A DNA stretch of 7,046 bases from CAZZIZ01 sp964654535 (GCA_964654535.1 CAZZIZ010000177.1:1-7046); one strand, 5' to 3'. Positions 1 through 5,741 are shown, counted from the stretch's first letter. Program-made: numbers and translations. The notes: a model not told the origin generated them from the sequence alone.

Positions 1-51
1 AGGGGACTGAAAATCCCCGTGTCGGCAGTTCGATTCTGTCCCTGGCCACCA
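1..51 (+). tRNA. tRNA-Phe (GAA), 3' part only
   Basis: This is the last 51 bases of a 76-base tRNA, from the base just before the anticodon stem to the encoded CCA end; the 25 bases of the acceptor 5' strand and D arm lie outside the window. The anticodon stem pairs 2-6 with 14-18 around the seven-base loop CTGAAAA, placing the anticodon GAA at 9-11 (phenylalanine). The variable loop is 19-23, the T stem pairs 24-28 with 36-40 around TTCGATT, and bases 41-47 are the acceptor 3' strand, followed by discriminator A48 and CCA at 49-51. The T stem has one G-U pair (25 with 39). The integrase directly downstream on the same strand indicates that this 3' end is the element's attachment site. It is either the intact host tRNA cut by the window edge or a direct-repeat copy at the far element end. 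Confidence 0.93.
1..51 (+). other. Probable attachment site (att) at the tRNA-Phe 3' end
   Basis: Tyrosine recombinases of islands commonly recombine within the 3' half of a tRNA gene, and here an integrase gene lies just downstream in the same orientation. The core probably falls inside the anticodon loop to CCA segment. Its exact limits cannot be set because the other junction is not in the window, and no second copy of this segment was seen between 52 and 7046. This is inference from arrangement, not from a visible repeat pair. Confidence 0.6.
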
Positions 52-123
52 TTTATTTTCTTTTAAATCACCACAAAATCAACAACTTACACGAAAACTT
101 CACTGAAATCGTTTGAGCCCTAT

Positions 124-155
124 TTGACTTGTTTTTCTGAAAAGCGCAATATAAG
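124..155 (+). promoter_or_regulatory. Candidate integrase promoter
   Basis: A TTGACT box at 124-129 (five of six to the -35 consensus) and TATAAG at 150-155 (five of six to the -10 consensus) precede the integrase. The 20-base spacing is longer than the preferred 17, so strength would be low or activator-dependent. A perfect small inverted repeat, TTTTC-T-GAAAA at 133-143, lies between the boxes where a repressor could bind. This is a weak prediction from consensus matching by eye. Confidence 0.3.
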
Positions 156-157
156 CG

Positions 158-174
158 CACTGCCAAGAGCAGTG
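158..174 (+). promoter_or_regulatory. Hairpin or operator next to the integrase ribosome binding site
   Basis: CACTGC at 158-163 and GCAGTG at 169-174 form a perfect six-base-pair inverted repeat with a five-base loop (CAAGA). It lies between the candidate -10 box and the ribosome binding site TAGGAG at 175-180, which follows the stem immediately. The ATG is five bases further on. In RNA the stem abuts but does not cover the ribosome binding site; as DNA it could be an operator. Function is inferred from position only. Confidence 0.35.
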
Positions 175-185
175 TAGGAGCGAAT

Positions 186-1223
186 ATGGCTACTTTTACT
201 AAAACAAACGCAGGAACATGGAAAGCAGAGATTAGACGCAAAGGATGGCCAAAGGTCTACAAGAATTTTCGCACTAAGCGGGATGCGGAAGATTGGGCGC
301 GCGCGAAAGAAGACGAAATGGTTCGAGGCAGTTTCATAACAAGAGACAAGTCCGAAAATACATCAGTAAGATCCGCTTTTGATCGCTATGTTAAAGAAGT
401 TGTTCCCACCAAAAAAGAAAGCTCACGTAGAAGGGAAATCGGACGCGCTAAATTTCTAAGCGAACGATTAGGCCAGTACAGCCTAGCGACACTCAACTCT
501 GAAATTATTTCGGACTTTCGAGACAAAAGGTTGAGCGAAGGTAAATCAAATAACACCGTCCGATTAGAACTAGCGCTTCTTAGCCATCTCTACTCCGTTT
601 CTATAAAAGAATGGGGAATCGGCCTGACCGTCAACCCAGTTTTGAATGTTCGCAAACCAAGCCCTGGTAAGGGTCGAGAAAGAAGGCTCAAGAAGGATGA
701 AGAGGAGAGGCTTTTGCGAGCGGCGAGACAACAATCCAACCCTTTTGTCGGTTGGATTATTAGGCTTGCCCTTCACACAGCGATGCGCAAAGGTGAAATC
801 GTTTCTCTCGTTATGGATAGCGTTGATATGAATAAAAAGACGATTTTTATTCGCGATACCAAAAACAGCCTAGTGAGAACAGTTCCGATGTCGGGCAGTG
901 CTTTTGAAACTATGAAAGAAGTAATGGCCTATCAAGATAGGCCTGATGATACCGATCTAGTCTTCCCTGGCAAGCCTGGAAAAAATGGGGAAAAACCTAA
1001 ACCCTATATCATTAATAAAGCTTGGGTCAGAGCCCTACAAATTGCAGAAATGGATGATTTTCGTTTCCATGACCTGCGCCACGAAGCAACAAGCAGGCTC
1101 GTGGAAGCGGGCTTCTCTGATCAACAGGTTGCATCCATCACTGGACATTCTTCGATGCAGATGCTCAAGCGCTATACCCATTTACGAAGCGAAGACTTAG
1201 TTACCATGATGGAAAAAATGTAG
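186..1223 (+). CDS. int: Tyrosine recombinase / site-specific integrase of the element
   Basis: The 345-residue product is a complete phage-type integrase that would cut and rejoin DNA at the tRNA-Phe attachment site to insert or excise the element. The N-terminal arm-binding region (about 1-55) carries a pattern of aromatic and basic residues ending in an alpha-helix (RDAEDWARAKEDEM). The core-binding SAM-like domain is about 60-155 and the catalytic domain about 165-340. All expected active-site residues can be placed: Arg201 (AMRKGE), Lys226 (DTKN), His295 and Arg298 (HDLRH), His321 (GHSS) and the nucleophile Tyr330 (KRYTHL). The start has TAGGAG five bases upstream. Nothing suggests truncation. 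The gene points away from the tRNA into the element, the usual arrangement. No excisionase gene was recognised next to it. Confidence 0.95.
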   Translation: MATFTKTNAGTWKAEIRRKGWPKVYKNFRTKRDAEDWARAKEDEMVRGSFITRDKSENTSVRSAFDRYVKEVVPTKKESSRRREIGRAKFLSERLGQYSLATLNSEIISDFRDKRLSEGKSNNTVRLELALLSHLYSVSIKEWGIGLTVNPVLNVRKPSPGKGRERRLKKDEEERLLRAARQQSNPFVGWIIRLALHTAMRKGEIVSLVMDSVDMNKKTIFIRDTKNSLVRTVPMSGSAFETMKEVMAYQDRPDDTDLVFPGKPGKNGEKPKPYIINKAWVRALQIAEMDDFRFHDLRHEATSRLVEAGFSDQQVASITGHSSMQMLKRYTHLRSEDLVTMMEKM

Positions 1224-1279
1224 TGATAGTTAATTTCTTTGAAGACAATAGCTTCTAATCGATTAAGTGATAGTTAATT
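1222..1279 (+). repeat. Two 14-base direct repeats downstream of int
   Basis: The sequence AGTGATAGTTAATT occurs at 1222-1235, overlapping the integrase stop codon, and again at 1266-1279, a period of 44 bases. Its core GATAGTT also appears inverted as AACTATC at 1355-1361. Spaced exact repeats close to an integrase gene are compatible with arm-type integrase sites or excisionase sites, although those usually flank the att core more closely. The repeat is seen directly; the role is inferred. Confidence 0.5.
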
Positions 1280-1299
1280 AAGGCCAAAAGGGTAATAGC

Positions 1300-1334
1300 A
1301 AAAAACCCCGTTCCACAAAATGCGAAACGGGGTT
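1300..1334 (-). terminator. Intrinsic terminator of the small membrane-protein operon
   Basis: AACCCCGTT at 1304-1312 and AACGGGGTT at 1326-1334 form a perfect nine-pair stem around a 13-base loop. Read leftward the stem is followed by a run of T (the A tract at 1300-1305 on the plus strand), the form of a rho-independent terminator. It lies 30 bases after the stop of the 33-residue gene at 1364. In the rightward direction there is no T tract, so it would terminate integrase transcripts poorly. Confidence 0.85.
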
Positions 1335-1363
1335 GTCAGTCGATGACTGTTGGAAACTATCGA

Positions 1364-1465
1364 TTACTCGTTAGAGTCATCATCAAGTTTACGAGAGTAC
1401 ATATCGAGAAACGCAAGGAGCACTAAAAACAGTGTCGGTACGCCAAAACCCAATATTACTTCCAT
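1364..1465 (-). CDS. 33-residue single-pass membrane protein, unknown function
   Basis: An ATG at 1465 opens a 33-codon frame ending in TAA at 1364-1366. The ribosome binding site AGGAG lies at 1472-1476, six bases before the ATG and inside the last codons of the preceding gene, whose stop is only three bases upstream, so translation is probably coupled. The protein starts MEVILGFGVPTLFLVLLAFL, a membrane helix of about 18 residues, and ends in a short polar tail rich in Asp (RKLDDDSNE). With positive charges at 25-26 after the helix, an N-out, C-in topology is plausible. A strong terminator follows 30 bases downstream. I do not recognise a family. The RBS, spacing, coupling and terminator support it as a real gene despite its length. 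Confidence 0.65.
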   Translation of the reverse strand: MEVILGFGVPTLFLVLLAFLDMYSRKLDDDSNE

Positions 1466-1468
1466 ATT

Positions 1469-1696
1469 TTACTCCTGCTTTAAAAAGCGGATACCAGTCA
1501 ATATCAATACGATCCCACAACAAACCATAAATACGACCAAACCGATATTTATACTTATCTGAGGAAAGAATTGATTAGCAATCGCTGGAAGAATAAATCC
1601 AGTAATAGCGAGCGTCTTGCAAATGTCCGCTAAAAACTTTTTCTGCTCTTTTCCCAGCTTGGTCCGTTGAGTCTGTTTTCTCAAGAACTTTTTCAT
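1469..1696 (-). CDS. 75-residue two-helix membrane protein, unknown function
   Basis: The start is placed at the ATG at 1696 (MKKFLRK), which has AGGAG at 1705-1709 eight bases upstream. An in-frame ATG at 1777 would add 27 residues but has no comparable ribosome binding site. The product has a strongly basic N-terminus (about 1-22, many Lys, Arg and Gln), then two predicted membrane helices at about 29-44 and 50-69, with two adjacent Cys (CC) in the second and a short KQE tail. Basic flanks suggest both ends are cytoplasmic. It is the middle gene of a leftward cluster, 109 bases after the 90-residue gene and three bases before the 33-residue one. I cannot assign a family. Small two-helix proteins in such elements include exclusion and toxin-like proteins, but nothing here selects one. 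Confidence 0.68.
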   Translation of the reverse strand: MKKFLRKQTQRTKLGKEQKKFLADICKTLAITGFILPAIANQFFPQISINIGLVVFMVCCGIVLILTGIRFLKQE

Positions 1697-1782
1697 GCTG
1701 TTATCTCCTGTAAAAGCAACATTACGCAAGGTAAGCGGTTGCCGAGTGGTAAAAATGCACTTGCCATAAGCAAGCACGTTAG

Positions 1783-1804
1783 GCTCTAAAATCTGACTTA
1801 GAGC
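1783..1804 (-). other. Hairpin between the 90- and 75-residue genes
   Basis: GCTCTAA (1783-1789) and TTAGAGC (1798-1804) form a perfect seven-pair stem with an eight-base loop, starting two bases after the stop of the 90-residue gene. No T tract follows on either strand, so it is not a standard terminator. It may slow decay or processing of the upstream message. A second, imperfect hairpin (CTTGC-CATAA-GCAAG, 1760-1774) lies just beyond it. Confidence 0.4.
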
Positions 1805-1805
1805 A

Positions 1806-2078
1806 TCAATGCCGAATCATTTGAAGAGTAGTTTTACCTAGTCTAATTTTGATTGGCGTTGATTGGGGTGGGAGCGACGTTTTCGAATTTGGTACTAACG
1901 GAAGAATGATTGCGGATTGAGAATCTTCCTTATCTGTTAACAAGGTTTTATTCAAAAAAGCCCAACGAATTAATAAAAACAAAAACAGCAAGAACCCGAA
2001 AACGAGCGCATCAGATTTTTGCGTAAAGATGATCAATAATAAAAGTTGGGCTGCCATTCCCTGAAGAAAATGAGCCAT
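1806..2078 (-). CDS. 90-residue membrane protein with basic tail, unknown function
   Basis: The ATG at 2078 is preceded by GGAGG at 2085-2089 with a six-base spacer, a near-ideal ribosome binding site. The protein has two hydrophobic segments near its N-terminus (about 4-18 and 24-43), separated by a short polar turn (TQKSD). A polar tail of roughly 45 residues follows, containing Pro and Ser stretches and a basic stretch (IKIRLGKTT). This predicts a small inner-membrane protein with most of its soluble part on one side. It is the first gene of the leftward cluster, and its ribosome binding site is partly inside a stem in the leader RNA. I recognise no family. It could act in entry exclusion, regulation or an accessory defence function, but that is speculation. 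Confidence 0.6.
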   Translation of the reverse strand: MAHFLQGMAAQLLLLIIFTQKSDALVFGFLLFLFLLIRWAFLNKTLLTDKEDSQSAIILPLVPNSKTSLPPQSTPIKIRLGKTTLQMIRH

Positions 2079-2085
2079 TGGATGC

Positions 2086-2107
2086 CTCCGAGATTGAGAT
2101 GTCGGAG
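2086..2107 (-). promoter_or_regulatory. Hairpin covering the ribosome binding site of the 90-residue gene
   Basis: Read leftward, CTCCGA (2102-2107) pairs perfectly with TCGGAG (2086-2091) across a ten-base loop. The second arm contains most of the GGAGG ribosome binding site, so the folded RNA should reduce initiation. This suggests translational control, possibly relieved by upstream leader sequence. Confidence 0.4.
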
Positions 2108-2113
2108 ACCAAA

Positions 2114-2140
2114 TCCCAGACGGGATGAATTCCCGACGGG
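2114..2140 (-). promoter_or_regulatory. Overlapping inverted repeats in the leader of the small-gene cluster
   Basis: Three inverted repeats overlap here: TCCC/GGGA (2114-2117 with 2122-2125), CGGGA/TCCCG (2121-2125 with 2131-2135) and CCCG-A-CGGG (2132-2140). The first two share bases and cannot form together. In the leftward RNA, GUCGG from 2133-2137 can also pair with CCGAC from 2101-2105, part of the arm that masks the ribosome binding site. The competing pairings resemble a regulatory leader; no known riboswitch class is recognised. Confidence 0.3.
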
Positions 2141-2198
2141 TGTATTGAAGAAATCTGGTTTTAAGCTATTTTCAACCAGTTCATAGCGTTACAAAGCA

Positions 2199-2250
2199 GA
2201 TAATATCATTTTGTGATACAATACAATAGTCTATTATCTAGGATAATCTG
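2199..2250. promoter_or_regulatory. AT-rich divergent control region with palindromes
   Basis: This AT-rich stretch lies between the leftward 90-residue gene and the rightward 73-residue gene. It holds the perfect inverted repeat ATTATC-TAG-GATAAT (2233-2247), a smaller one, AATAG-T-CTATT (2225-2235), and another GATAAT half-site at 2199-2204. A possible rightward promoter is TTGTGA (2211-2216) with TATTAT (2232-2237) at a short 15-base spacing. The palindromes overlap the candidate -10 and could be repressor sites serving both directions. Confidence 0.35.
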
Positions 2251-2280
2251 TATATCCGAACTAATAGCGAGGTACTCATT

Positions 2281-2502
2281 ATGAATGCACAAAAAATCGC
2301 TAAATTTATCTGGGAGGAGCTTGTTGCTTTCCTAGCTTGGGCTGCGCCTACATTATGGAACATGTTCGCAGAATACAAACCGAAGAATGATGATATCGCT
2401 CCTACTGGCACTTATGAAACAGAAGATGGCTATCTCTTTACGACTTACAGTGATGGCACAACAGACTCTGGCCCAGGTGGGATAAAGAAGCCGCTAATCT
2501 AG
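2281..2502 (+). CDS. 73-residue hypothetical protein with hydrophobic N-terminus
   Basis: The ATG at 2281 has GAGGT at 2269-2273, seven bases upstream. The N-terminal third (about 8-30) is hydrophobic and tryptophan-rich (FIWEELVAFLAWAAPTLW) and may be a single membrane or amphipathic helix. The rest is acidic and beta-like, with the pattern YETEDGYLFTTYSDGTTD followed by a Gly/Pro turn and a basic end (IKKPLI). There are no cysteines and no signal peptidase site. The gene stands alone between the small membrane-protein cluster, from which it diverges, and the transfer operon, with which it converges (18-base gap). I do not recognise the family, and no function can be assigned. Confidence 0.65.
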   Translation: MNAQKIAKFIWEELVAFLAWAAPTLWNMFAEYKPKNDDIAPTGTYETEDGYLFTTYSDGTTDSGPGGIKKPLI

Positions 2503-2553
2503 AAACCTATCTTCGATTACCTATTTCTTAATCGGAGTAGGTATTGGAGGTTT
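2503..2553. terminator. Possible structured terminator at the convergent gene ends
   Basis: CTTCGATT (2511-2518) can pair with AATCGGAG (2530-2537), eight pairs with one G-T, around an 11-base loop. It is framed by AAACCT (2503-2508) and AGGTTT (2548-2553). It overlaps the last codons of the TraG-like gene. No clear T tract follows on either strand, so this is a weak candidate. If it does not work, transcripts of the two convergent genes would run into each other. Confidence 0.25.
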
Positions 2554-4098
2554 AGTTGGTGTAAAGCCTTGTGATGGAGTTGACGTTCCAGTATTTAGAG
2601 AATTCACTCCTGCTCCCAGTACACTCCCCATAATTACAAAATAGATAATCATTGTGATTGGATATGCCAGATTCAAGAAGACCTGGAGAACGGTAGTCTC
2701 TGAGTTTGGAGTAACATTAAAATAGTTGGTGTTTCCGGCATAAGCACCGGAATATATCGAAACCTCAATGTATTCAACCACGGCGATAATAAAGTGCGAC
2801 ATGATTAACACAAAAATCAGTCCGCTCGCGATCACTACACCTTTTATCCTAAACCCAGTAAACAAGAGCATTAACGGCAGATTTATATAAAGCAGCATTA
2901 ATGCAATAGCCAATAATAGAACTAGCGCATTCTTCATGGCATTTCGTTTAAATGATGAAAAGACTTCAGTAACTTTCAGTCCTTCATTAGCCAGAACACC
3001 GTGAATATCAGCAAGCAAACCTCGGTCAGCCCGCAGACCAGCACTAACGATTGAACCTCGAGATTGCCCGTTTTTGAATGAATTTCGCAATATGTTCTCA
3101 GCCAATAAATCCTCTTCTCTGCGGTCTAGTGTGACGCCAAGATTCTGCTTCACCTTTTGCCATACCGAAGTAATTTCAGGTGCTGACGCGATAATTTTTG
3201 TACGTAGATTTGCCCACCACTCATCACATAGGGGCTGTCCAGGTTGGCCCGCTTTTTCTACACCACGCTGCCCGTCACGAGAAGCACTGTAAGCCCAGCC
3301 TTCGATTGGTTGTGAGGCTTGTAAAGTCCTAAAGCAAACAGCTGGATTATTGCAAGGCTTGTATAAACCTGGCGTGTCTTGAAACACGACCGAGCCGTAG
3401 TAATTTATATCAAACGGATTCTCTTCGAGAAACGCTCTGCTCGTCGGTGATAGTAGCGTGTCAATTTTGTTAGATGACGCCAACCTTACGTAGTTAGATC
3501 TCGCTCGTTCAAAGCAATCTCGACTAAATTGGATAAACTCACTGGTCAAACTAGGGTCATTCAAAGTGAACTGAGACATCGCATGTTCCGCTGCGCCAAT
3601 ATCAAAACGTGCATTTGATTCTCTAATCGCTTTGCTCAGGCTGTATTCAATCCCATGTGACACCTTGATCACAAAGAAGAACATAATTGGAACTTTTGGG
3701 TTTCCAAATTCAGTTTGCACAAAGGTAACTGATGGGTTTACGGAGCTCGCGTATTGTGACGGATCGTTCGCCGCCGTTATCTCTCGTGGAATGTCCTTAG
3801 AGATAAAATTTCGCTCCGGCTGTACGTTTTGAATGGTATTCAGCTCTAACGGAAAGAATGGCACAAAGAACAGCAGTGCTATCAGAATCATTTCATAGAA
3901 ATCCGACTCTATCGTTTTTACCGCCAGCTCGATAGAAGACTTAAAACTACCTGACTTAGCCGCTTCCCTCATGTTCATGATTATCATAAATAGGAAAGGC
4001 AATAGAAAGAACCCAAGCTTAAGTAGATCAACTAAAACGTTGTTGAATATCCAGCCCGCGAAAGTTGTGTAAATTTCCAAAATGGATGAAACGTTCAT
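2521..4098 (-). CDS. traG: Conjugal transfer protein, TraG N-terminal domain type
   Basis: The 525-residue polytopic inner-membrane protein matches the TraG N-terminal-domain proteins of ICEs, which act in pilus assembly and mating-pair stabilisation in the type IV secretion apparatus. Hydrophobic segments lie at about 20-42 and 68-84, then a long soluble region (about 90-385), then helices at about 388-412, 418-445 and 470-492, and a Pro/Thr-rich tail. The soluble part has four cysteines (195, 249, 255, 291), possibly disulfide-bonded if periplasmic. It is much shorter than the F-plasmid TraG (about 940 residues) and lacks that protein's long C-terminal region, as is usual in the ICE form. 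The ATG has AGGA seven bases upstream and lies nine bases after the preceding gene, so the two are in one operon. It is the last transfer gene in the window. Confidence 0.85.
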   Translation of the reverse strand: MNVSSILEIYTTFAGWIFNNVLVDLLKLGFFLLPFLFMIIMNMREAAKSGSFKSSIELAVKTIESDFYEMILIALLFFVPFFPLELNTIQNVQPERNFISKDIPREITAANDPSQYASSVNPSVTFVQTEFGNPKVPIMFFFVIKVSHGIEYSLSKAIRESNARFDIGAAEHAMSQFTLNDPSLTSEFIQFSRDCFERARSNYVRLASSNKIDTLLSPTSRAFLEENPFDINYYGSVVFQDTPGLYKPCNNPAVCFRTLQASQPIEGWAYSASRDGQRGVEKAGQPGQPLCDEWWANLRTKIIASAPEITSVWQKVKQNLGVTLDRREEDLLAENILRNSFKNGQSRGSIVSAGLRADRGLLADIHGVLANEGLKVTEVFSSFKRNAMKNALVLLLAIALMLLYINLPLMLLFTGFRIKGVVIASGLIFVLIMSHFIIAVVEYIEVSIYSGAYAGNTNYFNVTPNSETTVLQVFLNLAYPITMIIYFVIMGSVLGAGVNSLNTGTSTPSQGFTPTKPPIPTPIKK

Positions 4099-4107
4099 GG
4101 CTTTTTC

Positions 4108-4461
4108 CTAAAAGAAGCTCAGCATCACAAAGGTTGCGACGTCGAATATCAGAAACAATTTAAATATGGATTTGCATTGAAGAACAAACCACGTCTTGCG
4201 ATACCCCAAGTTAAAAAAATGTTTGCACCAAACGACAAAACCTCGCCAGTTCAAATAAAGATAAACTTCTAGGGCTATTCGAAGAACGCCAAAAACAGTG
4301 AAGTAGTGCTCTAGATCATCTAATTGCGTTGCCAAGGTTTCTTGGGCAACGGGGTCACGCAGAAAGTACCCAAAAGCCAAGATGAACAGGTTGATCAGCA
4401 GTATCGAGGCGAGCGCAAACTTATGCCTTGATACTACTTTTTTAACTTTGTTGAACATCAC
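4108..4461 (-). CDS. Small three-helix membrane protein of the ICE transfer operon
   Basis: The 117-residue protein has three predicted membrane helices at about 16-34, 52-70 and 97-115, with a basic N-terminus (KVKKVVSRHK). A small membrane protein in this place, between the TIGR03755-type and TraG-type genes, is a common feature of this ICE class; I cannot name a family from the sequence. The first possible start is a GTG at 4461, whose G is shared with the TAG stop of the previous gene. An ATG one codon later at 4458 is an equally good start. There is no strong ribosome binding site, so initiation probably depends on coupling to the upstream gene. A role in the secretion machinery is inferred from position only. 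Confidence 0.75.
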   Translation of the reverse strand: MMFNKVKKVVSRHKFALASILLINLFILAFGYFLRDPVAQETLATQLDDLEHYFTVFGVLRIALEVYLYLNWRGFVVWCKHFFNLGYRKTWFVLQCKSIFKLFLIFDVATFVMLSFF

Positions 4462-5741
4462 TACTGCTCAATGATTGCGCCATCAGGCGTCTTCTCTTGT
4501 GGCTGGAAGGTGTCTGGTAAATTCTCCAATCGGTTCTCAACTTCCTCTTTTCGTTTGAACGTATCAATCATTAAATCACCGACAAACTCTTGCCGTATCT
4601 TGGCGCGATTTCTGGCAACCTTTATATCGTCATCAATCCGGCCAATGAAGACATCGAAGTGTTTTGGCATCACAGCGGTAAAGTAAAAGTTTGGTTCATC
4701 TAACGCGGCAACCACCAGACTGCGGATAAAGTAAGCTCGTTCGATGGCTTGGTAGGTCGCTATTTCACTGGCCAGCCGATTTTTAATCAGGTTCTGACCT
4801 TCTGGGCTTTGGCTGTTAATCGCAGACAAGGCTTCTGGGGTGACTCTGAACCCAGGAGTACTCAATGAGTCCAACTCCGCTTTTGTCGCCGCTGTGGGTT
4901 TTCTAAGCACTTTATCGAGCGTGGCTAATCGTTCATCGGTGGACTTAGAGATTTCAGGGTAAAGACCCGAACCGGTAATAGACTGGCTGGGTTTGGTGAA
5001 AGTGATGAGCTTTTCGCCAAATACTTGAACCGCCCAGTCAACCGCATCTGATGAATTGGGAAATGCAGATCTAATACTTGAGGTGTCATCGCCGTTGGCC
5101 GCTGTAGAGCCTGTCAAAAACTCATAGCCCTTGGCCACGCTGTGCTCAACCAGTTTAATTGGGTCTTGGTTATCTCCACCGTAATACTCCCCGTCTACCC
5201 AAGGAACACCTTGGCTGGCATCTGCTTTAGCTTCCGCTTCTTGTACAGACTCACCCGCCTCGGCGCCCTTTTGCCATTGAATCAACTTAGCTAGATCTTT
5301 AAATTCCTTAATACCGTTGTTCTGAACCAAGCGTTCGATTTGTCTACACGATGCCACTTTAAGCTGAACAAACTCTTTGTGTCGAAGATACGCATTCGTT
5401 AGGTACTCGTATGCGCCAGGAGCAGCCTTTTGTATTGAAAGTGCGATCAAGCCATAGATGTAATCCAGAGCAGCCACCTTGAGATACTCTTCAAATTCAT
5501 CAGGCACATTACGAAGCTCTCTGACCTTTGCTTTGATGGACTCACCTATATCAAAATCTCCGCATGAGTAACTGCCCGAGGCATAAGCATCTAGATCAAT
5601 GGTGAACTCATTCCAATCATTGAGCGCGGTATCCGATAGACGGCCACCACCAATTTCATAGTAAAGAGACTCACCGACCGCAAAAGCAGGCTGTGATAGA
5701 AGACACATTGCTGTTAGGTAAAAACTTATTAACTTTTTCAT
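4461..5741 (-). CDS. Integrating conjugative element protein, TIGR03755 (PFL_4711) family
   Basis: The 426-residue exported protein starts with a signal peptide (about 1-21, likely cut after PAFA). The mature N-terminus carries family features: an YYxxGGG motif (YYEIGGGRLS, 27-36), a SCGDFD motif (59-64) and an APGAYEYL segment (107-114), followed by the second mature cysteine (Cys132), which may pair with Cys60. The rest is largely helical and charged, with an acidic stretch at about 159-195. The N-terminal pattern (cysteine motif, helix, Pro-containing motif, second cysteine) resembles F-type TraH, so a role in periplasmic pilus assembly is likely; that is inference. The ATG has GGAG six bases upstream and follows the previous stop by 14 bases. 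It matches Tfc24-type proteins by position. Confidence 0.85.
   Translation of the reverse strand: MKKLISFYLTAMCLLSQPAFAVGESLYYEIGGGRLSDTALNDWNEFTIDLDAYASGSYSCGDFDIGESIKAKVRELRNVPDEFEEYLKVAALDYIYGLIALSIQKAAPGAYEYLTNAYLRHKEFVQLKVASCRQIERLVQNNGIKEFKDLAKLIQWQKGAEAGESVQEAEAKADASQGVPWVDGEYYGGDNQDPIKLVEHSVAKGYEFLTGSTAANGDDTSSIRSAFPNSSDAVDWAVQVFGEKLITFTKPSQSITGSGLYPEISKSTDERLATLDKVLRKPTAATKAELDSLSTPGFRVTPEALSAINSQSPEGQNLIKNRLASEIATYQAIERAYFIRSLVVAALDEPNFYFTAVMPKHFDVFIGRIDDDIKVARNRAKIRQEFVGDLMIDTFKRKEEVENRLENLPDTFQPQEKTPDGAIIEQ

Noticed and set aside
570..1200. Open frames on both strands within the integrase gene (570-776, 646-831, 985-1200)
   Set aside because: The integrase frame holds all catalytic motifs; the others are out-of-frame shadows.
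1350..1562. Rightward 70-residue open frame over the small membrane genes
   Set aside because: It lies opposite two genes with good ribosome binding sites, has no such site itself, and starts just after a terminator for the other strand.
1469..1777. Longer 102-residue version of the 75-residue protein starting at 1777
   Set aside because: The internal ATG at 1696 has a clear AGGAG at good spacing; the upstream Met has none, and the extra 27 residues do not look like part of the membrane protein.
1697..1785. Integron attC-like site, suggested by CGTTAGGC at 1778-1785 beside an imperfect hairpin
   Set aside because: The core GTTAGGC fits the R' consensus, but no matching complementary RYYYAAC core was found at the expected distance, so no attC fold can form.
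4471..4686. Rightward open frame inside the TIGR03755-type gene
   Set aside because: It lies fully opposite a well-supported gene and shows no ribosome binding site or recognisable protein features.
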